A stretch of 64,000 nt of DNA from Verrucosispora sioxanthis (GCF_010560025.1 NZ_SAIY01000003.1:1-64000); one strand, 5' to 3'; shown: positions 36,237 through 45,120, counted from the stretch's first letter. Numbers and translations: made by a program. The notes: generated from the letters alone by a model not told the origin.

Positions 36237-36265
36237 AATATGTCAGAGGGATCCACCGCAGGCAA
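36237..36265 (-). promoter_or_regulatory. Housekeeping-type promoter of the Asp-box gene
   Basis: TTGCCT (36265-36260), 17-nt spacer, CATATT (36242-36237) on the minus strand, in a locally AT-rich divergent spacer about 80 nt before the GTG at 36158. Confidence 0.45.
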
Positions 36266-36312
36266 TAGAGCTGTTAGACGTTATCCAACCGCCGCGAGGA
36301 GGAACGGACCAG

Positions 36313-37170
36313 ATGTCGAAGGAGGGTGGGCCGACGGACGCCGAGTTGCGGGCCGACTGTGCCCGCTGCTTCGGCCTGTGCTGCGTCGCCCCCGCCTTCG
36401 CCGCGTCGGCGGACTTCGCGCTCGACAAGCCCGCCGGTCAGCCGTGCCGCAACCTGGGGACGGACTTCGGCTGCACCATCCATGCCGAGCTACGGGACCG
36501 GGGTTTCCCCGGCTGCACCGTCTTCGACTGCTTCGGCGCGGGTCAGCGGGTCGCCCAGGTCACCTACGGCGGGCGGGACTGGCGCGGCGAGCCGCGCAGC
36601 GCCCGGCAGATGTTCGACGTGTTCGCGGTCATGCGCCCGCTGCACGAGTTGCTGTGGTTGCTCACCGAGGCACTGCGGCTGAGTCCCCCAGCCGACCTGC
36701 GGGCGGGGCTGGCAGCCGCGCTCGCCGAGACCGAGCGGTTGACCGGTGGCGACCCGGGAACGCTGCTCGCCACCGACGTCGACACGCATCGGGCCGCGGT
36801 CAACTCACTGCTCTCGCGTACCGCCGAGCTGGCCCGTGCCCGGGACGGAGCCGGCGCCGACCTGCGCGGCGCCACGCTGGTCGGGCGCGACCTGCGCCGC
36901 ACCACCCTGCGTGGGGCGAACCTGCGGGGCGCGGTGCTGGTCGGCGCCGACCTGCGCGGGGTGGACCTGACCCGGGCCGACCTGACCGGCGCGGACCTGC
37001 GCGGGGCGGACGTACGCGGGGCCGACCTGTCCGAAGCCCTCTTCCTGCACCGGTCGCAGGTCGACGCCGCCCGGGGCGATCCGCGGACCCGGTTGCCGGA
37101 GCGGATCGGCCGCCCGGCCCACTGGTCGCACCTGCCACTCGCCCCGACGAGAACGGTGCGGCGCCGCTGA
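36313..37170 (+). CDS. Pentapeptide-repeat protein with Cys-rich head
   Basis: A 285-aa protein. The first 75 residues hold Cys16, 19, 23, 24, 45, 54, 68 and 73 (CARCFGLCC, then spaced Cys), suggesting metal binding. After a helical middle, residues about 195-245 form some ten pentapeptides of the A(D/N)LRG type ([16 protein letters not shown] and on), which fold as a right-handed beta-helix. GAGGAGG precedes the ATG. Divergent from the Asp-box gene. Some pentapeptide proteins mimic DNA and bind gyrase; nothing here proves that role. Confidence 0.85.
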   Translation: MSKEGGPTDAELRADCARCFGLCCVAPAFAASADFALDKPAGQPCRNLGTDFGCTIHAELRDRGFPGCTVFDCFGAGQRVAQVTYGGRDWRGEPRSARQMFDVFAVMRPLHELLWLLTEALRLSPPADLRAGLAAALAETERLTGGDPGTLLATDVDTHRAAVNSLLSRTAELARARDGAGADLRGATLVGRDLRRTTLRGANLRGAVLVGADLRGVDLTRADLTGADLRGADVRGADLSEALFLHRSQVDAARGDPRTRLPERIGRPAHWSHLPLAPTRTVRRR

Positions 37171-37282
37171 CCCGGTGCCGGGGTCGCTTCCCCGGCCTGC
37201 TCGACCCCGCAACGGCGACCACGGCGTGTCCGGTCCGGTCACGCCCGGCACCTGCCCGGGAGGTGATCCGCTGCCTGGCCGG

Positions 37283-37762
37283 TCAGCGACCACCGGACGC
37301 GGCGGCGGTCCGGGCCTCGGTCATGCCCTGGTTGGCCAGGGCGTCGGTCCGCTCGTTCTCCGGGTGGCCGTTGTGCCCCTTCACCCACAGCCAGGTGATC
37401 TGGTGCCGGGCGCAGGCCGCCTCCAGCCGCTGCCACAGGTCGGCATTCTTCACCGGCTGCTTGGCGGCGGTCAGCCAACCGTTGCGTTTCCAGGAGGCCA
37501 GCCAGCTGGTGATGCCGTTGCGCACGTACGTGCTGTCGGTGTGCAGCTCGACGGTGACCGGGCGGGTCAGGCTCTCCAGCGCCTCGATGGCGGCGGTCAG
37601 CTCCATCCGGTTGTTCGTGGTGGGGCTCGCCTCCCCGCCACGCAGCTCACGCTCGTGGGAGCCGTAGCGCAGCACCGCACCCCAGCCACCCGGGCCGGGG
37701 TTGCCGCTGCACGCCCCGTCGGTCCAGATCCGCACCACCCGGCCGGCCGTCTCGTCCACCAT
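37283..37762 (-). CDS. rnhA: Ribonuclease HI
   Basis: A 159-aa RNase H-fold enzyme that cleaves RNA in RNA-DNA hybrids. Catalytic acidics are visible in order: Asp in [10 protein letters not shown], Glu in [13 protein letters not shown], Asp in LHTDSTYV and Asp in [10 protein letters not shown]; the catalytic His lies in KGHNGHPEN. The length matches bacterial RNase HI. Confidence 0.95.
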   Translation of the reverse strand: MVDETAGRVVRIWTDGACSGNPGPGGWGAVLRYGSHERELRGGEASPTTNNRMELTAAIEALESLTRPVTVELHTDSTYVRNGITSWLASWKRNGWLTAAKQPVKNADLWQRLEAACARHQITWLWVKGHNGHPENERTDALANQGMTEARTAAASGGR

Positions 37763-37836
37763 GCGGCGAATCTACCGAGGCCACGCTGGCTGCCGGCAGG
37801 CACCACGCAGGTGCCGGTTCCAGTAAGGTCTGGCCA

Positions 37837-38370
37837 GTGAGCGAACTCGTTACTGACACGCGTCTGGCGATCCGCCCGGCGGAGCCGGACGATGCCGAGT
37901 TGCTGCACCGCTTCATCGTCGAGCTGACCGTGGCCGAAGGCTATACCGAGGAGGTCACCGCCGAGCCGGCGGACGTGCTGCGAGCGCTGTTCGGGCCACG
38001 GCCGGTCGCCGAGGCGGTGGTGGCTTCGGTCGACGGTGAGCCGGTCGGCTTCGCGCTCTACTACTCGACCTACAGCACCGTGGTCGGTCGGCCCGGCATC
38101 CACCTGGACGATCTGTACGTCCGGCCGGAGCACCGGGGCAGCGGCGTCGGCCAGGCGTTGCTGACACACCTGGCGCGGCTGGCCGTGGAGCGCGGCTGCG
38201 GCCGCCTGGAGTGGTGGGTGTTGCGCACCAACGATCCGGCTCTGCGCTTCTACCGGAAACTGCACGCCCGCACCCTTGACGAGTTGGAGGTGCTGCGGCT
38301 CGACGGCGAGCACCTGCACGCCCTCGCTGCCGGGTCGCACGGGCCGGGTCCGACCGGCGGCCGATCCTGA
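37837..38370 (+). CDS. GNAT acetyltransferase (diamine acetyltransferase-like)
   Basis: A 177-aa GNAT enzyme. The acetyl-CoA loop RPEHRGSGVGQALL follows the strand LDDLYV, and RLEWWVLRTNDPALRFYRKL completes the fold. The closest pattern is the spermidine/thialysine N-acetyltransferase group. GTG start; divergent from rnhA by 74 nt. The last codons abut the convergent lycopene cyclase gene, leaving an 8-nt gap. Confidence 0.87.
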   Translation: MSELVTDTRLAIRPAEPDDAELLHRFIVELTVAEGYTEEVTAEPADVLRALFGPRPVAEAVVASVDGEPVGFALYYSTYSTVVGRPGIHLDDLYVRPEHRGSGVGQALLTHLARLAVERGCGRLEWWVLRTNDPALRFYRKLHARTLDELEVLRLDGEHLHALAAGSHGPGPTGGRS

Positions 38371-38378
38371 CCCGGCCG

Positions 38379-39659
38379 CTACCGATCCGAGCCTGACCGC
38401 TCGACGCCCGGCGGCCCGGAGCCGACAACCGGCGGCGGCACGGTCCAGGCCGGTCGGCGCGACGGCGCGCTCCGATCACGCACCCGAGCTGCGGCGTCGG
38501 CGACGGTGGCGGTGACCATCGGTCGCAGGCGGGTGGAGCGCATCACCGCCAGGTCCTCGGCGAGGCTGGTGTCACCGTCGAGGAAGCGCAGCACCCGACT
38601 GGCCGGGTTGCGGTCGAAGAGGCGGCCGAAGAACTCCGGCCCGTTCACCAGACCACTGTCGAGTGCGCGCAAGGCGACCGCGTCCATCCACCGGTGCCGG
38701 CCGGGGTACGCGGGTGCCGGCACCGGCGGCCGGCCGGCGGCGACCGCCCGGGCCACCTGTTCTGCCTGACGGTGCATCGCCGAGAAGGTGAAGCCGGTCG
38801 AGGGTCGGGTGGCACCACCGCCCGTGCCGAGCCGCACCACCCGGGGCGAGGGTCGGGCCACGAACGGACCGTCGGTCATCGGGATGACACCGTTCTCGAC
38901 CTCGGTCACGGTGAGCCGGGCCGCATCGAGGCCGAGCAGGTCGCGGTAGCCGGCCAGGGCCGCGTCGTACGCCGCTGCGGTCAGCAGGTCGGGTGAGAAC
39001 TCGGTGTACTCGACGAGCGCGTACCGGCTGTCGACGGGCAGCACGTAGCCGAAGGAGACACCCCGGGCCGGCTGCGGGGTACGGAAGTCCATGAGCACGG
39101 CCCGTGCCGGGTCGAAGACCGGCCGGTCCGCCGTCAACCACCAACCCCGGAAGTGCTGCAACCAGTTGGTACGCCCGGGTCGGTGCGGTGGCCGCGGTCG
39201 GGAGTCCAGCAGCCAGCGGGCCCGCAGCAGCGGTCTACCGTCGACGGCACGCACCAGCACCCGGTCACCGTCGTCGTCGACGCGACCGGCTGCGGCGCCG
39301 ATGCGGGTCACGCCCAGGTGCCGCTCAGCCTCGGCGGCGCGGGCGTAGATCGGGCCGGAGCGCAGCATCGCGTACCGCAGGGGCGTCAGGTCCAGGGCGC
39401 GCTGCGCGTCCGGCGTGACCACCTCGACCCGTGACCAGCTGGCGCTGAGCAGTTCGTCCAGGTCGTTGCTGGGCTGGCCCCAGAACGCCCAGGTGCGGTC
39501 CTGCCCACGTCTGTGCACCGGGTCGACGACGGCGATCCGCACGTCGCGTACCCGGTGGCGGGCCAACGCGGCCAGCACCAGCGACGCCGCACCACCCCCA
39601 CCGACCAGGGCGAGATCGACGTCGACGGGCGAGGAGTCCATCCGATCACGCTGCCACAT
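38379..39659 (-). CDS. crtY: Lycopene cyclase (CrtY/CrtL-like)
   Basis: A 426-aa flavoprotein. The N-terminal dinucleotide motif is LALVGGGGAASLVLA. DRTWAFWG, LRYAMLRSG, VLMDFRTPQ and YALVEYTEFS are lycopene-cyclase features, and a GTGGGATRPSTGFTF motif follows. It cyclises lycopene ends to beta-ionone rings. No other carotenoid genes are adjacent, so the pathway is elsewhere. The start may be ATG 39659 or ATG 39641; neither has a clear ribosome site. A disordered Arg/Pro tail of about 40 residues follows the domain. Confidence 0.85.
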   Translation of the reverse strand: MWQRDRMDSSPVDVDLALVGGGGAASLVLAALARHRVRDVRIAVVDPVHRRGQDRTWAFWGQPSNDLDELLSASWSRVEVVTPDAQRALDLTPLRYAMLRSGPIYARAAEAERHLGVTRIGAAAGRVDDDGDRVLVRAVDGRPLLRARWLLDSRPRPPHRPGRTNWLQHFRGWWLTADRPVFDPARAVLMDFRTPQPARGVSFGYVLPVDSRYALVEYTEFSPDLLTAAAYDAALAGYRDLLGLDAARLTVTEVENGVIPMTDGPFVARPSPRVVRLGTGGGATRPSTGFTFSAMHRQAEQVARAVAAGRPPVPAPAYPGRHRWMDAVALRALDSGLVNGPEFFGRLFDRNPASRVLRFLDGDTSLAEDLAVMRSTRLRPMVTATVADAAARVRDRSAPSRRPAWTVPPPVVGSGPPGVERSGSDR

Positions 39660-39713
39660 CGTCAGGCTTGTCGAAGGCGCAGGGCCGTTCCCCGCCCTCC
39701 GGACGCCGAAAGC

Positions 39714-39751
39714 CCGCTGGCCGGCACCCGGGTTCGGGTGCCGGCCAGCGG
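39714..39751 (-). terminator. Terminator hairpin of lysozyme-like gene, copy 2
   Basis: The same 17-bp perfect hairpin as 3545-3582, at the left boundary of the repeat. Also close to the 5' end of the lycopene cyclase gene on the same strand. Confidence 0.75.
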
Positions 39752-39807
39752 TTCTCTGCTCCCCCTGTGGAGGAATGTCTTCGGTTGTCGCCTGGTCGCT
39801 GAGGGGG

Positions 39808-40410
39808 TCAGCTGGTCCAGTGCTGGGCGACGAGGTCGGCGGCCTGCTGTTCCCACTGGGCGTAGTGGTCGGGGTAGGCCGACACCTGTACGGTCTGGGC
39901 GGCCTGGGTCAGGGGCATGTCCTGCCAGCCGTCGACCTGCTTCAACCCCTTGAGGAAGGCCAGGGTCGAGTACTCGGGGTCGGTGATCTGCTCCACCGTG
40001 CCCCAACCGGAGGACGGGCGCTGCTGGAACAGGCCCTGCGAGTCGTGGTCGTTGCGGTCACCCAGGTGACCCAGGTTCTCCAGCTTCGACTCCTGCAACG
40101 CGGTCGCGATCGACACCACGGCGGCACGCTCGTCCATGCCGGCCTTCTTCGTCGCGGCGATGATCGCCTTGACGTTGTCGATCTGCTCGTCGTTCAGCTC
40201 GACGTGCGACTGGTTGGACGGGGTGCCGTGCGGCAGCAGCTTGCCCATGTCCGGCTTGTCGGCCCGCACCACGTCGGCCTGCACCGCCGCGACCGGGTTG
40301 CTCGTGACCGGGGTGGTGTCGGCGTGAGCGGCCACCGGACCGGCGAACAGACCACCGGTGAACGCCAGACCCGCGATACCCAGCACGCTCTTCCGCAGCA
40401 TCGTGTTCAT
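39808..40410 (-). CDS. Secreted lysozyme-like (transglycosylase-fold) protein, copy 2
   Basis: A 200-aa protein with translation identical to 3639-4241: signal peptide, then QESK and HDSQGLFQQRPSSGWGT motifs. ATG at 40410 preceded by GGAG. Complete identity at protein and almost at DNA level, including the leader, implies very recent duplication or ongoing gene conversion. Same expression signals are expected for both copies. Confidence 0.85.
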   Translation of the reverse strand: MNTMLRKSVLGIAGLAFTGGLFAGPVAAHADTTPVTSNPVAAVQADVVRADKPDMGKLLPHGTPSNQSHVELNDEQIDNVKAIIAATKKAGMDERAAVVSIATALQESKLENLGHLGDRNDHDSQGLFQQRPSSGWGTVEQITDPEYSTLAFLKGLKQVDGWQDMPLTQAAQTVQVSAYPDHYAQWEQQAADLVAQHWTS

Positions 40411-41108
40411 CACAGAAGCTCCATTCGGGGGTCGACGCACACCCACACCAAGGGGGATCGGTCAGGCGTACGCAAGCACCAGAAAGGCGCCCAAACAAGA
40501 AAGGGGGGAAAGTCCTTCCGGCACGCGGGGCGTATCGCCGCTTCGCATCGCCGGGACCATGTCCAACGACCACCGGCCCACCATCATTCCGGGGGGCCCG
40601 CACCCACCCTCGCGGGCGGTGTCTTCCTCGGCCGTTCACCCGTGCACAACGCCCCCGGGCCCGCACCCATTCCACCCCGAGCCCACGCCCGGAACCCGAC
40701 ACCCACCCCCAAACCCCGACAACCGAACCGACAACCCGCAATCCTGGTCCGACAACGCCCCCAAAGGGCACAACTGCACCAAGATTCACACCCAAACGCC
40801 GGCACGACGAGGGTGTGGCCCGCCGTGCCCGGCGCAGGGATCAAGCCTGACCGCCCGGAGCCGGGCACGGCGGGCCACACCCCCAACCCCGCACCACACC
40901 CCCAACCCCGCCCACAACGGACCCCGACCGCCCCTTTCACAACGCCTGCGGCGTACGGGGGAACACGGGACGGCAACGAGGATTTCTCATTTTCACCGGA
41001 TCGGGTCTCAAGCCCACCTAGTGTTGGGCACACCGGTGCTAGTCACGGAGTTGGCCACCCGAACGACGTCCCACGCAGTCAGCGGACGAAAAGTGAGGGA
41101 AGACGCGT
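40411..41108. promoter_or_regulatory. Leader of lysozyme-like copy 2 and promoter region of the surface protein
   Basis: About 700 bases without a gene. 40411-40888 repeats the copy-1 leader, including the G-quadruplex motif (40717-40695 on the minus strand) and a perfect 23-bp inverted repeat at 40811-40882. 40889-41108 is unique: a C/A-rich stretch, then a lower-GC patch (ATTTCTCATTTTCACC near 40980) likely holding the promoter of the gene at 41109. A GAGGGAAGACG ribosome site lies just before that ATG. Confidence 0.5.
40811..40882. repeat. Perfect 23-bp inverted repeat at right end of repeat copy 2
   Basis: Arms 40811-40833 and 40860-40882 are fully complementary with a 26-nt spacer; copy 1 has two mismatches. 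One arm begins GGGTGTGGCCCGCCG. Confidence 0.85.
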
Positions 41109-41600
41109 ATGAAGGCAACAAGATTTCTCGTACCGGCGGCAGGCGGGGTCGCTCTCGGCGCACTGCTGCTGCCCGGCACCGCGCTGGCCGACACGACCGT
41201 GTCGCCGCCCACCACGCCGGTCGGTGGAACTGTCGTACTGACCGCGACGGGCTGCAACCCGAAGTCAGGTGACGCGATCTTCCGGGTCACCGGGCCGGAC
41301 CGTGACCAGAATGTTCGCTCCACCACCGCCGCCGCTGGTGGCGGACTGAGCGCGGAGCTGTTCACCGCCGGTTTCACGCTGGGCACCTACACGGTGGCCG
41401 CCACCTGCGGCGACGGTACGCCCGACGGCAGCGCGACCCTGACGGTCACCCCGATCGGCGGTGCCGAGGCCGGGGGCCGGGCCGGCGACGACGGTGTCGG
41501 GACGATGGCCACCGGCGCCACCCTGCTGGCCACCGCGCTCGGCGGCGCCGTCATCCTGGCCCGGCGACGGCGTCACGCCGTCACCGCCGCGACACACTGA
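41109..41600 (+). CDS. Secreted surface protein with C-terminal anchor (putative sortase substrate)
   Basis: A 163-aa protein. Signal peptide (AGGVALGALLLPGTALA), a single Ig-like beta domain of about 85 residues with two Cys (GCNPKSGD, AATCGDG) and a Gly/Asp-rich spacer. The C-terminal hydrophobic helix (ATGATLLATALGGAVILA) is followed by RRRRH. This is the architecture of cell-wall-sorted proteins, but I see no LPxTG-like motif. The class F sortase gene is next, 127 nt downstream. Confidence 0.8.
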   Translation: MKATRFLVPAAGGVALGALLLPGTALADTTVSPPTTPVGGTVVLTATGCNPKSGDAIFRVTGPDRDQNVRSTTAAAGGGLSAELFTAGFTLGTYTVAATCGDGTPDGSATLTVTPIGGAEAGGRAGDDGVGTMATGATLLATALGGAVILARRRRHAVTAATH

Positions 41601-41629
41601 CCCACGACCCACCCCATCCCATCCTGCGA

Positions 41630-41666
41630 CGGGTGCCCGTACCGTGCTCGACGGTACGGGCACCCG
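41630..41666. terminator. 16-bp hairpin between surface protein and sortase genes
   Basis: Arms CGGGTGCCCGTACCGT and ACGGTACGGGCACCCG with a 5-nt loop, 30 nt after the surface-protein stop. It may partly attenuate sortase expression rather than end the operon. Confidence 0.7.
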
Positions 41667-41726
41667 AGGCGGCACGGCAGAGGGAGTTCCCGCGCCCGTC
41701 GCGGGCACCGGCGAACGGAGGTTCCC

Positions 41727-42341
41727 GTGCGGGCGTACCGGTTGGGCCGTCTCCTGGTCGCGGCGCTCGCGGTGGCCGGGCTCGCGCTGGTCGGCGCGGG
41801 TGCGACGCGGCTGCCGGTGCGACCACCGCAACCGGACGGTACCGCCGCTCCGCACCGGACGGTGCCAGCGCCGCACCTGCCGCCCTTGCCCCGAGCCGTG
41901 CCCGTCGAGGTACGCATCCCCGCCATCGACGTTCGCGCACCGTTGGTGTCCGTCGCCGCCGATGCCGCCGGGGCGCTGGAGGTGCCGCCGCTGGACCGCC
42001 CGGCCGTGGCGGGCTGGTACCGGCTCGGGGTCAGTCCGGGAGAGACCGGCAACGCGGTGCTGGTGGGTCACGTGGACTCCCCCGCCGGGCCGGCCGTCTT
42101 CTTCAACCTCGGACGGCTGCGTCCCGGGGATACCATCGAGATCGTCCGGACCGACGCCCGGCTGGTGCGCTTCGCCGTGCTCGGGGTCGAGGCGTATCCG
42201 AAGGACCGGTTCCCCACCGATCTGGTCTATGGGCCGGGCGACGCGGCCGGGCTCCGCCTGATCACCTGCGGCGGCCGGTTCGACGGGGACAGCGGCGAGT
42301 ACGTCGACAACCTCGTCGTGTTCGCCAGCAGGGCAGCCTGA
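41727..42341 (+). CDS. Class F sortase
   Basis: A 204-aa membrane-anchored transpeptidase. N-terminal TM helix, Pro-rich spacer, then the sortase barrel with catalytic His in VLVGHVDS, Cys in LRLITCGG and Arg probably in GGRFDG. The short length and C-terminal EYVDNLVVFA fit class F enzymes of actinobacteria. GTG start after GGAGG. Probable substrate: the protein encoded just upstream. Confidence 0.9.
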   Translation: MRAYRLGRLLVAALAVAGLALVGAGATRLPVRPPQPDGTAAPHRTVPAPHLPPLPRAVPVEVRIPAIDVRAPLVSVAADAAGALEVPPLDRPAVAGWYRLGVSPGETGNAVLVGHVDSPAGPAVFFNLGRLRPGDTIEIVRTDARLVRFAVLGVEAYPKDRFPTDLVYGPGDAAGLRLITCGGRFDGDSGEYVDNLVVFASRAA

Positions 42342-42407
42342 ACCCGCGTTTGACCGTCGGGACGCCGGGAAGACCCGTCGCCAACGGCAGATTCGCAAGG
42401 AGCGACG

Positions 42408-42875
42408 ATGGCGCAGGCAGCACGGGCCAGCAAGCGGACCGGCGCGGACAAGGGCGGCCCGCCGCCGCGCAAGGCGGCGGCGAAGAAGGCGGCCACGGCG
42501 ACCAGGCGGGCCACCGGGGCCACCGCCGCGAAGACGCCCGATACGAAGCCCACCCCGACGAGTTCCCGTGTGGCCCGCAAGAAGGCCGTCTCCGCCACCG
42601 CCACCCCGGCCCGCCGCCCGACCGCCAAGGCGACCGCGAAGAAGACCGCCTCGGTCAAGAAGGCACCCGCGAAGAAGGCGACGGCGGCGAGGTCATCCGG
42701 CGCGACCGCACCGGCCGGCAAGGCGACGGGTACGAAGCGGGCACCGACCAGGAAGACCTCGGCCTCCCAGGCCGCCGCGTCCCGGTCCCGCTCCGCCGGC
42801 CCGGCACCGGCGAAGCGGGGCACCACGATGGAGTCGTTCGGCAATCGTCGGGGTGCCCGCACCGGATCCCGCTGA
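42408..42875 (+). CDS. Lys/Ala/Arg-rich histone H1-like protein
   Basis: A 155-aa low-complexity basic protein of AKKA, AKKT and ATxR repeats throughout (RKAAAKKAATATRR, TAKATAKKTASVKKAPAKK). It ends with a distinct tail TTMESFGNRRGARTGSR. Likely a DNA-binding nucleoid protein; no folded domain is visible. AAGGAGC precedes the ATG. The translation is strongly frame-specific (high Lys in a very GC-rich genome), which supports it being real. Confidence 0.75.
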   Translation: MAQAARASKRTGADKGGPPPRKAAAKKAATATRRATGATAAKTPDTKPTPTSSRVARKKAVSATATPARRPTAKATAKKTASVKKAPAKKATAARSSGATAPAGKATGTKRAPTRKTSASQAAASRSRSAGPAPAKRGTTMESFGNRRGARTGSR

Positions 42876-42954
42876 CCGGCACGCCGGAGAGGACGTCGGC
42901 AACTCAGGGCCCGAGCGGGGCGGCGTCCGGGTCGCCGTAGTCGCGGCGGCGGCT

Positions 42955-43062
42955 TTCCCGACAGTCTTGGCGGCCGAACGGCGGTGGCGGCGACGCGCCC
43001 CGGTGGCGGTGACGGTCTTGACGGCCGGTCGGCCTTTGCGGCCACGCGCCCCGGTGGCGGTG
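42955..43062. repeat. Two imperfect tandem units (period 51 nt)
   Basis: ACGCGCCCCGGTGGCGGTG occurs at 42993-43011 and 43044-43062, each preceded by similar CTTG(A/G)CGGCCG sequence. It lies in the gap between the histone-like gene and ychJ. It may be a remnant of low-complexity coding sequence. Confidence 0.6.
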
Positions 43063-43091
43063 GCCGACGCCGCGACCGGAAGGATGGCGAC

Positions 43092-43511
43092 GTGGCCACA
43101 CGAGACAGACGACCGGCCGGCGGGTCCGAGGTGACCGGGGCGTGCCCGTGCGGGCAGGGCCTGCCCTACGCGGACTGCTGCGGGCGGCTGCACCGGGGTG
43201 AGGCCGACGCGCCCACGGCCGAAGCGCTGATGCGGTCCCGGTACGCGGCCTTCGCCGTCGGCGACCCGGACTACCTGCTGCGCAGCTGGCACTCCCGGAC
43301 CCGTCCCCCTCGGCTGCACCTCGACCCCGCGCAGCGCTGGACGCGGCTGGAGGTGCTCGACACCGACCGCGGTGGCCTGTTCGACAGCACCGGCACCGTG
43401 CAGTTCCGGGCCCACTACCGGGACGGACGCGAGCCGGGCACGGTGACCGAACGCAGCCGCTTCGTCCGCGAGGACGGTCGATGGGTCTACCTGGACGACG
43501 ACCTCGGCTGA
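43092..43511 (+). CDS. YchJ-family SEC-C motif protein
   Basis: A 139-aa protein. The zinc-binding SEC-C motif CPCGQGLPYADCCGRLH is followed by the YchJ domain (ALMRSRYAAFAVGDPDYLLRSWH; FRAHYRDG; ERSRFVREDGRWVYLDDDL). The GTG at 43092 has GGAAGG upstream; GTG 43131 is an alternative, shorter start. Function of the family is unknown. Its end overlaps the convergent MFS gene by 25 nt. Confidence 0.85.
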   Translation: MATRDRRPAGGSEVTGACPCGQGLPYADCCGRLHRGEADAPTAEALMRSRYAAFAVGDPDYLLRSWHSRTRPPRLHLDPAQRWTRLEVLDTDRGGLFDSTGTVQFRAHYRDGREPGTVTERSRFVREDGRWVYLDDDLG

Positions 43512-44922
43512 AGCTGGTCACCGCCCGAGGCCGCCCCCGCCGGCACGAGCGGTCTCCGGTCGCCAGCAGGCCGGATCGCCAGGGCGGCCGCGATCAGCAG
43601 GTACGGCACGGCGGCGACCGCGAACGCCACCGGGTTCCCCGCCACGGTGGCGACCAGACCGTACCCGGCGTACACCGCGATGATCGTCAGGTCGGTGCCC
43701 ATGCCGGCGACCGAGGTGACGGTGGCCCGCCCCGGCCCGGTGATCCGGGCCTGTAGTCGCGCGTCGGCCAGCACCGAGGCCAGTTGCAGGCCGCAGAAAG
43801 CCACCGCCACCAGACCGAATCCGGCCGGGTGCCCCACCAGCGCACCCGAGGCCAGGGCCAGCGCCGAGCCGGCCAGCAGCACCGCGTAGCCGCGACCGCC
43901 GAACCGCTGACCGACCGGAGCGAGCAGACCGCCGACGATCTGCCCGACCGTGACGATCAGGAGCAGCAGCGGCACGGTCGTCAGCGCGACTCCGGTGTCG
44001 CGGGCCAGCAGCGGCGTGTACTCGTCCAGGGCACCCCAGACGGCACCGACCCCGGCGACGAGCAGCACCGCCCGGCGCACCGGCCGGTTGCCGCGGGCCT
44101 CGGCGACCCCGCGCGCAGCCCTTCCACCAGCCGAGCTCGTCCTCATCGGGGTCGGGTCCCGCCGTCGCGGTGTCTGCCGCGCTGACCACGGTTGGCACCG
44201 CCCTACCCAGGGCGGAGCGGCGGAATCGACGCCGAGGCCGCGCGGCACGGTGTGGTCGGTGTCGGAGCGGCGCGGCACGGTGTGGTCAGTGGCGGGGCCA
44301 CCGGGCAGGCAGGCGCCGTCGCCGGCCCGGTCGAGGTCCCGGCCGGCGGCCCGGCGGTCATCGGGAAGCGGACCGCGACGGCCGCGGCGAGCAGGCAGGC
44401 CGCCACGCTGGCCGCGCCGACCGCCGGGTAGCCACCGAACCCGAGCACCGGAGCGGCCAGCACGATCGACCCCAGCACTCCGACGGTGCCGGCGGTACGC
44501 GCCCGGCCGATGACGCGGGCATATCGGTCGGCGGCACCGAGCTTGTCCAGCTCGTCGAAGACCAACGCCTCCGTCGCGCCGGAGGCGAGTGCGCCGCCCG
44601 CTCCCCAGAGGACGAAACCGACGGCGAACGCCGGATAGGACGGTACGACGGTCCACAGGGCGAAGCCGGCGGCGGTGCACAGCGGGGCGAGGCAGAGCAT
44701 TCGCCGCCGGGAGGTCGCGTCGGCCCAGGCGCCGGACGGCACCTCCAGCGCGATGCTGGCCAGCGACCAGATGACGAACAGCGAGGAGATCTGCCCGACC
44801 GACAGGCCGGTGTCGGCGAAGAGCAGCGCGTACACCGGGTAGAGCAGCACCAGGTCGGTGAGGAACGCGTACGCGTAGAGCGTGCCGGCCAGGCGGCGGG
44901 CACGCGGCGGGCTCGGGATCAT
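43487..44922 (-). pseudogene. MFS transporter split by a frameshift in the central loop
   Basis: The first six helices are read from ATG 44922 (GAAAGG upstream): YALLFADTGLSVGQISSLFVIWSL and a motif-A-like GAWADATSRRR, stopping at 44203. Helices 7-12 are in another frame (LLVAGVGAVWGALDEYTPLLA to VPYLLIAAALAIRPAG), ending at 43487. The switch falls in the central cytoplasmic loop, where a 30-bp tandem repeat (44241-44300) lies. A single indel would join them into one transporter of about 475 aa. A real frameshift in or near the repeat, or a sequencing error, are both possible. Confidence 0.78.
44241..44300. repeat. 30-bp tandem duplication in MFS loop
   Basis: CGCGGCACGGTGTGGTC recurs at 44241-44257 and 44271-44287 within two 30-bp units. 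In one minus frame it encodes two similar decapeptides (TDHTVPRRSD, TDHTVPRGLG). Confidence 0.75.
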
Positions 44923-45082
44923 CGGGGCCTTTCGAGGTGGGACGGGTCACGGACACCTGTTTCGCGGTGTCCGTGGCGGCCCACGGCCTCCGGTGACGGA
45001 TCAATGTCGCCAGGTCATGGCGCGAATGGTAACGCCGCACGCGGCGGTTCCGCACGACCGGTCCGCAGCGGTCGACGGGATG

Positions 45083-45120
45083 CGGGCGGGACGGGGCCGA
45101 TGCCGGCCCCGTCCCGCCCG
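45083..45120 (-). terminator. Terminator of the channel gene
   Basis: Seventeen-bp perfect arms (CGGGCGGGACGGGGCCG and complement) with a 4-nt loop, directly after the stop at 45125. Confidence 0.8.

Larger units (their letters stand above)
39714..40888. repeat. 1.18-kb direct repeat, copy 2
   Basis: Near-identical to 3545-4720 (offset 36169, then 36168 after a 1-nt indel in a C-run). Bounded by the same hairpins. Flanks are lycopene cyclase on the left and the sortase substrate gene on the right, unlike copy 1, so the unit itself was copied or gene-converted. Confidence 0.95.

Noticed and set aside
33402..37667. Very long (1421-codon) plus-strand open frame
   Set aside because: It runs antisense across the Asp-box gene and through several real genes; no family signature, an artefact of codon bias.
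42693..43415. Minus-strand basic protein opposite ychJ and the tandem repeat
   Set aside because: A short KTV/ARRRHRR stretch looks histone-like, but there is no ribosome site and it overlaps two better genes.
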